A stretch of DNA of 6,152 nucleotides from positions 1-6,152 of the forward strand of contig JAITVB010000081.1 in NCBI GenBank assembly GCA_031286025.1, in the 5' to 3' direction. Below the pieces are notes generated by a model. The model ran no database searches. It had not been told where the DNA came from and saw only the letters and a list, made by a program, of their open reading frames with translations. The DNA is from Rikenellaceae bacterium. GTDB taxonomy: Bacteria; Bacteroidota; Bacteroidia; Bacteroidales; Rikenellaceae. This document shows positions 1 to 6,152 of this stretch, in pieces. The translations under genes and the position numbers were made by a program. The first letter of the stretch is position 1. Each line of letters starts with the position of its first letter.

Positions 1-1140
1 CGTCTCGGGTGCCACCTCGTCCAGAAAATCGAGCGCCCGCTCCCTGAGCGCCTCCTCTTCCATAAAGCTGCCGAAGGCAAAGAGGATCGGCACGACGAGA
101 TTGATTATAAAAATGTCGATCGTCATCTCGCCCAACGATTTGTTAGCTTCGGGCGAGCGGCGGTCGAAGGTGAAATGTTCGCGCCAGTAGTCGCGCAACT
201 CGATGTCAAACAGCTTTTTGACTTGCGCCAACGTTTCGCATGAGATAACGTTGCGAAACATAAACTCGTTCGAGTCGATCAACTTGGCCAACTGTGCGAT
301 GCGTATCGCCGGAAAATTGGCCGGACGCATTCCGTGCGAACTCCACACCCCGAACTTCAGCGCTTTCAGGTTATATTTTCCGCTTAACTCTGCAAAGCGT
401 TCTTGCATCTGCAGGTAATAATCGTCCGCAAAGTGGTCTTCCAGAAACCCGGCCACCCCGAAAAGCAACGCCTCGACCGCAGGCAACGCCCCGCACTCAC
501 GGCAAACCGTCGCATAGGGCAACGCTTTGGCCAACGCCATATAGCGCCGTTTGCTCTCGGTCGAACCGAGGCCCATCGTGCGGAACATCACGATGTAGAA
601 TGTTTCGTACCAACTGCCGTTGACCGAGCGTAGAATTTCGAGAATTTCCCCGCATTTGCGTTCCAGACGTTCAACCATCAGCCGGGTACAGGCGTTCTTG
701 ACCACAATGTCGTCCATCCGGGCCATCTCCTGCGCGCACCGGCCGTTGCCCGCACTCGCCAACAGGGTTTCATGGAGGCGTTCGAGCGAAAGGTTGTATT
801 TCATCGTCGCCGCAGGTAATAACGTATTGTCGAGTTTGTAGGCCAGGCGATCGTTGTCGGCCACCGCGTTGAGGATCACTCCGTCGTACTCCGGATCGTT
901 GTTGCGGCGCAGGACGCCCCATTCGGAAGCCCGGCGGTGGATCGCCACGTGGCCCGCAAGCGTCTTGCCGCCGATCGAAATTTCGGCTCCCCGGAAAAGG
1001 CCCGGCCGCTGCCCCGCATCGCGGCTGCCCGGGCGGATCACCGCCACAGGCTCCCCGTCGCGCGTAGCCAACCGTCCGGCATCATAGAGGCCGTGTTGCC
1101 ATACAAAGGAGAGTAGGTCGATCTGTTGTTCTTCGGTCAT
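1..1140 (-). CDS. DUF2851 family protein (3' end cut by window)
   Basis: From the ATG at 1138-1140 a frame of 380 codons runs without a stop to the left edge. Family members have about 420 to 430 residues, so roughly 45 are missing. The C-terminal half is clearly DUF2851: NGSWYETFY (155-163), GFLEDHFADDYY (231-242), MRPANFPAIRIAQLAKLI (271-288), DYWREHF (317-323) and SLGEMTIDIFIINLVVPILFAFG (335-357). The N-terminal half follows the family layout (F.W..GLYD at 12-20, GHVAIHRRASEW at 63-74, YDGVILNAV at 85-93) but has lost residues usually conserved. A NAGPDF-like block reads DAGQRPGLF (41-49), VEIH reads VAIH, and the H.H after the Trp is absent. There is also a CREC pair at 213-216. Molecular function is unknown to me. 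No Shine-Dalgarno is visible; the start matches the usual family N-terminus (M.EE...F.W). It may belong to the sufE transcription unit. Confidence 0.9.
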   Translation of the reverse strand, partial: MTEEQQIDLLSFVWQHGLYDAGRLATRDGEPVAVIRPGSRDAGQRPGLFRGAEISIGGKTLAGHVAIHRRASEWGVLRRNNDPEYDGVILNAVADNDRLAYKLDNTLLPAATMKYNLSLERLHETLLASAGNGRCAQEMARMDDIVVKNACTRLMVERLERKCGEILEILRSVNGSWYETFYIVMFRTMGLGSTESKRRYMALAKALPYATVCRECGALPAVEALLFGVAGFLEDHFADDYYLQMQERFAELSGKYNLKALKFGVWSSHGMRPANFPAIRIAQLAKLIDSNEFMFRNVISCETLAQVKKLFDIELRDYWREHFTFDRRSPEANKSLGEMTIDIFIINLVVPILFAFGSFMEEEALRERALDFLDEVAPET

Positions 1141-1173
1141 ACGTTCGGGGAATTTCGGAGATAGCGGCGACGG

Positions 1174-1494
1174 CTACAGGAAACCGAGTTCGAGCAGTGC
1201 CTCGGGCGACATCCGGCTCTTGTCCCACGGCGGGTCGAAGGTAAGGATCACGTGGGCGTCGGTCACACCTTTGGTCTCCTTTACCCGGTCGTGTACCTCG
1301 TCGACCAACTGGTCGGCCATCGGGCAATTGGGGGCGGTGAGTGTCATGCGGATCGTCGTCTCGCCCGAGGGGTCGACGTCGATCTCATAGATGAGGCCCA
1401 GATCGTAGATGTTGACCGGAATCTCGGGGTCGTATATGTTTTTAAGCACCAGGACAATGTCCTTCTCAATGTCGAGAATTTCTTGCGGTGTCAT
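1174..1494 (-). CDS. DUF59/MIP18 family Fe-S assembly protein, SUF-associated
   Basis: This 106-residue cytoplasmic protein is a stand-alone MIP18/DUF59 domain, the type found beside SUF genes and thought to help mature or deliver Fe-S clusters. The hallmark DPEIPVNIYDLGLIYEI is at residues 22-38. LTAPNCPMA at 52-60 holds the conserved cysteine Cys57, and the C-terminal VILTFDPPWDKSRMSPEA is the typical DPPW block. Its length is normal for this short subgroup. The ATG overlaps the sufE stop as ATGA, so the two are probably translated in a coupled way, and their joint role in Fe-S assembly is well supported by context. It is related to SufT of other bacteria, but I leave the symbol blank because the Bacteroidota subgroup is usually named only as a SUF-system protein. 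The DUF2851 gene starts 33 bases after its TAG stop. Confidence 0.95.
   Translation of the reverse strand: MTPQEILDIEKDIVLVLKNIYDPEIPVNIYDLGLIYEIDVDPSGETTIRMTLTAPNCPMADQLVDEVHDRVKETKGVTDAHVILTFDPPWDKSRMSPEALLELGFL
1491..1494 (-). other. ATGA start/stop overlap, sufE to DUF59 gene
   Basis: The plus strand reads TCAT here, so on the coding strand ATGA holds both the DUF59 start (ATG) and the sufE stop (TGA). This arrangement is commonly linked to translational coupling and shows that the two genes share one transcript. The short sequence GGACGAGAAA just upstream, still within sufE, could act as a weak ribosome binding site. Confidence 0.85.
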
Positions 1495-1964
1495 TTTCTC
1501 GTCCGTTTTTCGTCATTGGGTTCGTGTGCCGCCTCCGGATTTTTGTCTCCGACCGCTGCATACGCCATCGCAAAATACTTCATTTGCCTGATCATGGCCA
1601 ACAGCCCGTTGGCGCGGGTGGGCGAAAGGTTTTCGCGCAGCCCGATCCGGTCGATGAAGTAGAGGTCGGCGTCGATCACCTCTTGGGGCGTGCGCCCGTT
1701 GAGTACGCGGATCAGCAGGGCGATGATGCCCTTGGTGATGATCGCGTCGCTGTCGGCTGAGAAGCGCATTTTCCCGTCCCGCAGATCGGCATCGACCCAT
1801 ACTCGCGATTGGCATCCCTGGATCAGGAAATTGTCCGTCCGATGTTTTTCGTCGATGGGCGGCAGTTCTTTGGCCAGTTCGATCAGGTAGTTATACTTGT
1901 CGAGCCATGGGTTGAAGATCGAGAATTCGTCGATGATCTCGTCCTGTATCTTATCGTGCAGCAT
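1491..1964 (-). CDS. sufE: SufE family sulfur-acceptor protein
   Basis: SufE takes persulfide sulfur from the cysteine desulfurase SufS and hands it to the SufBCD scaffold for Fe-S cluster assembly in the cytoplasm. The 157-residue protein has the family N-terminus (IIDEFSIFNPWLDKYNYLIEL, residues 10-30) and the acceptor cysteine in IQGCQS at Cys51, the same number as in E. coli SufE. These are followed by SADSDAIITKGIIALLIRV (69-87) and the C-terminal L.ENLSPTRANGLLAMI block. It is slightly longer than E. coli SufE (138 residues) because of a charged, probably disordered tail. The ATG is 48 bases after the phosphatase-like stop, with an A-rich GAAAA just before it. The stop overlaps the next start by four bases. 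No sufS, sufB, sufC or sufD lies in the window, so the rest of the pathway must be elsewhere. Confidence 0.96.
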   Translation of the reverse strand: MLHDKIQDEIIDEFSIFNPWLDKYNYLIELAKELPPIDEKHRTDNFLIQGCQSRVWVDADLRDGKMRFSADSDAIITKGIIALLIRVLNGRTPQEVIDADLYFIDRIGLRENLSPTRANGLLAMIRQMKYFAMAYAAVGDKNPEAAHEPNDEKRTRK

Positions 1965-2012
1965 TTTTCAAAACGTTTCGTTAGCTCGCTTTTTTCCGGC
2001 AGCGCATGGCCG

Positions 2013-3659
2013 TTACCACCCCGAAACCACTTCCGTGATTTCGTTGCCCGTAGCCGCGTCGGGCCGGTTCACTCCTATCAACCGGGCCATGGTTGGGGCG
2101 ACGTCGGTCATATCCACCGGCCGATGCACTTCCCCGGCCCGCAGTCCGCCGCCATACCACATCAGCGGCACGTGGGCGTCGTATTCATAGATCGACCCGG
2201 TGGCCGACGTCCGGTCGTCGTCCTCGATCCACCCCGGCAGCAGGTTGACCACCACGTCGCCCGAATGTTTCGGGTAGAAGCCGTTCTGGATCTTTTCCAT
2301 CGACCCGCCCCCGAAGTAGTTGTTCTGCAACGACGATCCGGTCATGGCCTGGGCCACGCCCCGCAGTTGCAGGGCAAAGGCGGCCGTTTTTTCCTGCATC
2401 TCGGTCAAATTCAACCCCTGTTCGAAAACGAGCCGATGGTTGAGGTAAAGGTTCCTGTTCCGGTAGTCGGTCACCCATTCGGCCGCACCGTACTGCGTGT
2501 TCAAAAAACCGTTCATCAGCACCTTGAACTGCATCACGTTGAAACGTCCGACCGGTTGGCGGTTTTCCGCACGGCGGGTATCACTCGTGCCGTGGTCGGC
2601 GGTAAGGACGAACACGGCATTTTCCTTGCCAACTGTGCTTTCGACCAGGTCGATCGTCTCTTGCAGGTCGCGGTCCAATCGGTAGTAAGCGTCCTCGATC
2701 TCGGCCGACTCGGGCCCGTAGGCTTCGGCGATGTGACGCGTCGGATCGATCGTGATCACCAACAAGTCGGGGTGCTCGTCTTTGCCGAGGTTTTCGGCCA
2801 GAATGGTCTGGCGGGCGAACTCCATCAGCATTTCGGTGCCGATCGGCATCAGGCGCAATCCGGCGTAGTTCGATTTCTCGGGCTGCCGGCGGAAGAGCGA
2901 TTCGAGCGAAAAACCGATCGTGGCCGCAATGCCCGACCGGCGGGAGGGAGTGGTGATGGCTTGTCCTCCTTCGTCGTAACGGTATTTGTCGGGAGCGAGC
3001 GACATCGTCCAGACGCGTTGGTTGTATGCGTTGGCGGCCCCGGCGTTGTTGTAGCCCTCGACCCAGGCCGGCAAGCGGTTGAAATAATAGGTGCTCGTCC
3101 CCCAACGCCCGCGGTCGGTGTCGAACCAGTAGGCGGCATCGGCCGCCGTCCCTCCGGCCAATATGGCCGAGGTCGGGTCGAGCGCCAGGCTGATCACCCG
3201 CGACTGAGCGCTTTTTCGCTTGATCTCGTCGCCGATCGTGCTGACGGTGATCCGTGTCGGGGCATGTTGCCCGAAAAGTTCCGTCCCGCCGACACCATAG
3301 TAATTGAGATCTTCGCCCGCTTCGACCGGCAGGTTGGTCGTGAAGTCGATCCAACGCTGTGCAACGATGCCGTGGGTCGAGGGATTGGCCCCGCTCACCA
3401 ACGTCGAGAGACCGGCAGGAGTGTTGTTGCCCATATAGTTATAGCGTGCGTTGGTGCAGTTGACCCCGTGTTGGATAAACGTCCGGAACCCGCGCTCCTG
3501 GAAATTGGCCGAAAAGTGGTCGAGGTAGTCGTAGCGCATACCGCTGACGACGATTTCGACGATCAGTTTCGGGTGTTGCCGGGTTTGTGCCGCACCCTCT
3601 CTCCCCAATCCGGTCAGCAGCGCACAGGCGAAAACAGCGAAAAATGTACTTTTTGGCAT
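2013..3659 (-). CDS. Exported PafA-like alkaline phosphatase relative, degenerate active site
   Basis: This 548-residue protein belongs to the alkaline phosphatase/NPP superfamily and most resembles PafA. A signal peptide (hydrophobic core about 6-19, cut after GAA at 22-24 leaving Gln25) sends it to the periplasm. Family landmarks are VVSGMRYDYL (37-46), NTPAGLSTL with candidate nucleophile Thr80, HGIVAQRW (96-103), GPES followed by a RLDRDL helix (315-331), TADHG (353-357) and AHVPLMWYG (495-503). Against PafA residues as I recall them, Asp38 is Ser39, Asn100 is Gln101, Lys162 is Asp161, Arg164 is Thr163, Asp305 is Arg308 and His309 is Glu312. Thr79, Asp352, His353 and His486 are kept. Normal phosphomonoesterase activity is therefore doubtful. 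A TTG at 3692 would add 11 residues, but the ATG at 3657-3659 puts the signal peptide at the N-terminus. It is not a sulfatase: the CxPSR motif is absent. Confidence 0.92.
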   Translation of the reverse strand: MPKSTFFAVFACALLTGLGREGAAQTRQHPKLIVEIVVSGMRYDYLDHFSANFQERGFRTFIQHGVNCTNARYNYMGNNTPAGLSTLVSGANPSTHGIVAQRWIDFTTNLPVEAGEDLNYYGVGGTELFGQHAPTRITVSTIGDEIKRKSAQSRVISLALDPTSAILAGGTAADAAYWFDTDRGRWGTSTYYFNRLPAWVEGYNNAGAANAYNQRVWTMSLAPDKYRYDEGGQAITTPSRRSGIAATIGFSLESLFRRQPEKSNYAGLRLMPIGTEMLMEFARQTILAENLGKDEHPDLLVITIDPTRHIAEAYGPESAEIEDAYYRLDRDLQETIDLVESTVGKENAVFVLTADHGTSDTRRAENRQPVGRFNVMQFKVLMNGFLNTQYGAAEWVTDYRNRNLYLNHRLVFEQGLNLTEMQEKTAAFALQLRGVAQAMTGSSLQNNYFGGGSMEKIQNGFYPKHSGDVVVNLLPGWIEDDDRTSATGSIYEYDAHVPLMWYGGGLRAGEVHRPVDMTDVAPTMARLIGVNRPDAATGNEITEVVSGW

Positions 3660-3692
3660 AAACCTATGGTTTGATCCGACAAAAATAGGCAA

Positions 3693-4013
3693 TTATTTCT
3701 GATTTCTGCGCCGTATTTTTCCCCAAAGCATCGCCCGCCGCATCGCGAACGAAAAGAAACCCCCCAGGGGCAGAAATGCCAACACGGCCAATGTCAGCGT
3801 AACGGCCGTCGTGAAACAGGCGATCAACTGCATCGCCGCCCACGCCGTAGCCCATCCCAACCCGGCGAGCAGCGCTCCGAGTTTATAATCGATCTTAAAA
3901 TGCTGCCGGCAGGCCCTGCAATAAAAAATGCCTTCGATGCCCAACACCCAGAAGAGAGGGATGCGCACCTCCGCACCGCAACGGTCGCACGTGATTTTTC
4001 GGAGTTGGCTCAT
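3693..4013 (-). CDS. Small zinc-ribbon protein with two membrane helices
   Basis: This 106-residue protein was not assigned to a named family. It begins MSQLRKITCDRCG and has two CxxC pairs (Cys9/Cys12 and Cys32/Cys35) separated by 19 residues, a spacing that fits a zinc ribbon. After the ribbon come two hydrophobic stretches at about 45-67 and 70-91, then a strongly basic C-terminus (RRAMLWGKIRRRNQK) that should sit in the cytoplasm. The layout resembles the small 'CXXC-20-CXXC' membrane proteins of Firmicutes, but the spacing differs by one and homology is not established. An upstream in-frame start would add 16 residues, but the ATG at 4011-4013 is preferred: it abuts the GSCFA stop and places the first CxxC normally. 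Plausible roles are metal sensing or a membrane anchor working with the GSCFA protein; both are inference. Confidence 0.8.
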   Translation of the reverse strand: MSQLRKITCDRCGAEVRIPLFWVLGIEGIFYCRACRQHFKIDYKLGALLAGLGWATAWAAMQLIACFTTAVTLTLAVLAFLPLGGFFSFAMRRAMLWGKIRRRNQK

Positions 4014-4015
4014 CA
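4011..4015 (-). other. TGATG stop/start overlap, GSCFA to zinc-ribbon gene
   Basis: On the coding strand TGATG joins the stop of the GSCFA gene and the ATG of the zinc-ribbon membrane protein, sharing one A. This implies a common transcript and probable re-initiation by the same ribosome. It also supports choosing this ATG over the upstream in-frame start. Confidence 0.8.
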
Positions 4016-4981
4016 GGCGGAAAGTTGTTTTTTCTCTTCGCTCCAGTCGATGGCCGGGCACAATTTCTCAAGTACATCGATCTGAGCCGTCACCGAATGC
4101 CGAAACGCCCGGCAGGCGTCACTGCCGGCCCGGAAAGGCCGGTGGCCGAGCGCGGCATGGATTTTTTCGATTTTTTTGAAAAGTTCGCGGGTGGAGGGTG
4201 CAACCAACTTTTCACAAAAAAGTTCCCAGATGTAGTCGACGGCCACCGTCGATAGATGGATCATGTCGGCTTCATAGAAGCGGTAATCCCGCAGGTCGTC
4301 CATTACGATTTCGTAGGCCGGGAAATAATGGACGTTGGCGTATTTTTCGGCCAACCGGTGGGCGGCGATGACGAGGATCGACTTGCTGAGTTGGTTGGCC
4401 GCCATTCCGTCCTTCAGGTGGCGGATGGGGCTGACGGTAAGCAGGATGTTTTTCGATTGATAAGCCGCTTGCGAAAACAGCGCGTCGAATTCGGCGACAA
4501 TCGCTTCGGGTTCGATCCGGAACCGTTCGAACTCCCTCGCCGGAATTTTATGGCAATTGGCGACTACGGCGCCCGTCGGCCCATAACGAAAGGCCCATGC
4601 CGTACCCCAGGTGAGAGTCAAGTAGTCGCCTGCATCGAACGCTCCCCGGGCGGCGACCATTTTTTCGTTGATGTTTTTCAGCACTGCGCCCCGATCCGGA
4701 CCCGAAAACGACCCGTGGTGGTCGAAACAGCACCAGAGGCCGTTGTTTTCGATCAGGTCGGTTTCCTTGTATTGTCGCCCCGCCTCAGCCGCCCGCAACA
4801 CGCCGGCCACCGACAGCGGGTTGTAAACCACCCCCGTGGGATTGTCCACGACAGGCATCTTCATGGCCCTGAGCCGAGTCGCCATCGCTGTCGCAAAGCA
4901 TGACCCGACGACCAACCCGCGCCGGTTGTGGTCGATAGTGAACGGAAAGTCAGGGAGTACGGCCTTCGTACGAAATTCCAC
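4013..4981 (-). CDS. GSCFA domain protein (SGNH-hydrolase-like)
   Basis: This 322-residue protein is a GSCFA family member at about normal full length. The defining GSCFA motif is at residues 26-30, after the typical N-terminal MEFRTK...FPF pattern. Further conserved blocks are WGTAW (125-129), NCHK (142-145), SPIRHLKDG (184-192), YFPAYEIVMDDLRDYRFY (219-236) and DMIH (239-242). The family is related to SGNH/GDSL hydrolases. By analogy Ser27 of GSCFA and the late D..H pair would be catalytic, but substrate and reaction are unknown to me. There is no signal peptide, so it is probably cytoplasmic. The start codon is GTG (4979-4981); the leader is A-rich (GCAAAAACAAAAACC) with no clear Shine-Dalgarno, and homologues begin at the same point. 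Its TGA shares one base with the ATG of the next gene, giving TGATG, which suggests translational coupling. Confidence 0.95.
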   Translation of the reverse strand: MEFRTKAVLPDFPFTIDHNRRGLVVGSCFATAMATRLRAMKMPVVDNPTGVVYNPLSVAGVLRAAEAGRQYKETDLIENNGLWCCFDHHGSFSGPDRGAVLKNINEKMVAARGAFDAGDYLTLTWGTAWAFRYGPTGAVVANCHKIPAREFERFRIEPEAIVAEFDALFSQAAYQSKNILLTVSPIRHLKDGMAANQLSKSILVIAAHRLAEKYANVHYFPAYEIVMDDLRDYRFYEADMIHLSTVAVDYIWELFCEKLVAPSTRELFKKIEKIHAALGHRPFRAGSDACRAFRHSVTAQIDVLEKLCPAIDWSEEKKQLSA

Positions 4982-5018
4982 GGTTTTTGTTTTTGCAACG
5001 ACAGGTTGAAATTACCGG

Positions 5019-6152
5019 TTATTTTGCTTCTGCGGCTTCCGCTTCTTCGTCCGCCACCAACGGCTTGGTCGGATCGATGCCCAGAAAGAGGATGGCGCTG
5101 ATGATCAGCATCCCGGCAATCACAAAGAGCGGATAATTGTAATTCCCGGTGCTGCTGACGATATACCCGAAGACTGTGGCGCAAACAAACCCGCCGATGT
5201 TGCCCGCGGTGTTCATCGCCCCGGAAATGGCTCCGGCATAACGTTTCCCGACATCGATACAGATGGCCCATGCGCTAGGCAGCATCAGGTCGATCACCCC
5301 GAAGCAAAGTGACAGGAAGATAAAAACCTGCATCTTGCCCGGAATGAACGCCGCCAGGAACATAAAGATGGCAGAAACGGCCAATCCGCCGACTCCCAAC
5401 AGTTTACGCCCTATTTTTAACCCATATTTCTTCGACCACCGGGCGCTCAGGTAGCCCCCCGAAATGTTGCCGATCATGCTCAGGATAAACGGTACGGCGA
5501 CGGCGTAAGTCAGTTCGGCCTGCGCAAACCCGCGTCCCTTTTCCATAAAGGTCGGGAACCACGAGAAGAAGAACCAACTGCCCCAGGCATAGAACCAGTA
5601 CATTACCAGAATGAGCCAGAATTGCCGTCCGCGCATAATCGCCTTCCACGGAATCCTTAGTGTTTTTCTGTCCGATGGTTCCGGAAGTTTTCCTAATTCC
5701 GCTTGCGAAATACCCTTCATCTGCCGGGGATTGTCACGATACCAGAAATACCACGCCACGGCCCAGACCACCCCCAACGCAGCCAACATATAAAACGCCG
5801 TCCGCCATCCGAAGAAGGCGATCACGGGGATGACCACAAAGGGGGTCAGTGCCCCGCCCATGCGGCTCGCGGCCCAGATATAGCCTTGAGCGATCGAAGT
5901 TTCAGACTTTTGATACCAACGCCCGATCACCCCCGTCATGCAGGGGTAGGAGCCCGCCTCGCCGATCCCGAACAGGAACCGGATCACGAGCAGCGACACG
6001 AAGCCGCCCGCCATCCCGGTGAACCCCGTGAAGACCGACCACCAGAGAACGATCAGCGCCAACACCGTGCGGTGTCCCCGCCGGTCGCCCCACACTCCGA
6101 GCGGCACCTGCAACAGGCCGTAGGAGATGATAAACACGCTCAACACCCATCC
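5019..6152 (-). CDS. MFS transporter, ACS-like (5' end cut by window)
   Basis: This is an inner-membrane secondary transporter of the major facilitator superfamily. The frame runs open to the right edge: a Gly-Trp pair precedes the GTG (Val) codon at 6146, so the visible part is about 377 residues. Some 45 to 60 residues, including the first membrane helix, lie outside, since family members have about 430 residues and 12 helices. Counting from that Val, the loop 2-3 signature GDRRGHRTVL is at about 20-29. FGIGEAGSYP at about 59-68 is followed by RWYQKSE, and a later GWRTAF block follows. This arrangement is typical of the anion:cation symporter branch (hexuronate, glucarate or similar organic anions). 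The protein ends in a short Glu/Ala-rich cytoplasmic tail. The GSCFA gene begins 37 bases downstream. The family call is firm; the substrate cannot be read from sequence, and organic anion import is inference. Confidence 0.93.
   Translation of the reverse strand, partial: GWVLSVFIISYGLLQVPLGVWGDRRGHRTVLALIVLWWSVFTGFTGMAGGFVSLLVIRFLFGIGEAGSYPCMTGVIGRWYQKSETSIAQGYIWAASRMGGALTPFVVIPVIAFFGWRTAFYMLAALGVVWAVAWYFWYRDNPRQMKGISQAELGKLPEPSDRKTLRIPWKAIMRGRQFWLILVMYWFYAWGSWFFFSWFPTFMEKGRGFAQAELTYAVAVPFILSMIGNISGGYLSARWSKKYGLKIGRKLLGVGGLAVSAIFMFLAAFIPGKMQVFIFLSLCFGVIDLMLPSAWAICIDVGKRYAGAISGAMNTAGNIGGFVCATVFGYIVSSTGNYNYPLFVIAGMLIISAILFLGIDPTKPLVADEEAEAAEAK

Noticed and set aside
203..1087. Several short plus-strand open frames at the left end
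   Set aside because: They are antisense to the stop-free DUF2851 frame, which matches its family across this stretch.
1971..1978. Palindrome AAACGTTT just before the sufE start
   Set aside because: It is an 8-base palindrome with no second copy noted and no recognised regulator; too short to call an operator.
1997..2012. Possible hairpin CGGC-8 nt-GCCG between the phosphatase-like gene and sufE
   Set aside because: The stem is only 4 bp and is not followed by a T-run in the direction of transcription, so it is not a credible terminator.
3624..3659. Possible lipobox (VFAC, Cys12) in the phosphatase-like signal peptide
   Set aside because: The Cys lies inside the hydrophobic core, too early for a lipoprotein site and with Phe at -2; the GAA-Q site for signal peptidase I fits better.
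2013..3659. Assignment as a sulfatase
   Set aside because: The formylglycine CxPSR/CxAxR signature is absent; the NTPAG nucleophile block is of PafA/NPP type.
1809..3674. A 621-codon plus-strand open frame
   Set aside because: It is the exact antisense register of the phosphatase-like gene. Its product is rich in Arg, Gly, Val and His with no recognisable domain, and the minus-strand product has a signal peptide and family motifs throughout.
3680..3687. Minus-strand TATTTTTG, a match to the Bacteroidota TAnnTTTG -7 promoter box, just upstream of the phosphatase-like gene
   Set aside because: No TTTG-like -33 element sits about 20 bases further upstream, and the box is short and AT-rich, so chance cannot be excluded.
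4256..4903. A 215-codon plus-strand open frame
   Set aside because: It lies antisense and in codon register to the GSCFA gene, whose conserved motifs cover the same DNA.

Overview
This 6.15 kb window is fully packed with seven protein-coding genes, all on the minus strand, so reading in the direction of transcription runs from the right edge to the left edge. The two end genes are cut by the window: the transporter at the right lacks its N-terminus and the DUF2851 gene at the left lacks its C-terminus. No gap between genes exceeds about 50 bases. I see no RNA gene, mobile element, CRISPR array, long repeat or convincing terminator.

The gene set points to Bacteroidota, most likely Bacteroidales. 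GSCFA and DUF2851 proteins are typical of that phylum. The exported phosphatase-like protein has a signal peptide ending just before a Gln, and the gene starts lack strong Shine-Dalgarno sequences, with A-rich leaders before several of them. The fairly high GC content and avoidance of TTA, CTA and TCA codons would fit an Alistipes-like member of the Rikenellaceae, but that genus call is inference.

Order of transcription: (1) an MFS transporter resembling the anion:cation symporter family; (2) a GSCFA-domain, SGNH-hydrolase-like protein with a GTG start; (3) a small CxxC...CxxC zinc-ribbon protein with two membrane segments, whose ATG shares one base with the GSCFA stop; (4) a periplasmic relative of the PafA alkaline phosphatase; (5) SufE; (6) a DUF59/MIP18-type Fe-S assembly protein joined to sufE by a 4-base ATGA overlap; (7) a DUF2851 protein. 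Genes 5 and 6 form a clear Fe-S cluster assembly pair. Genes 2 and 3 look translationally coupled. The rest may be co-transcribed, but nothing in the sequence proves a shared function.

The most notable signal is that gene 4 keeps the PafA fold signature and the nucleophilic Thr but has lost most metal ligands and all three recalled substrate-binding residues, although its reading frame is intact. It is probably a conserved pseudoenzyme or an enzyme with changed chemistry. The DUF2851 protein similarly lacks the acidic and His residues usually seen in the N-terminal half of its family.
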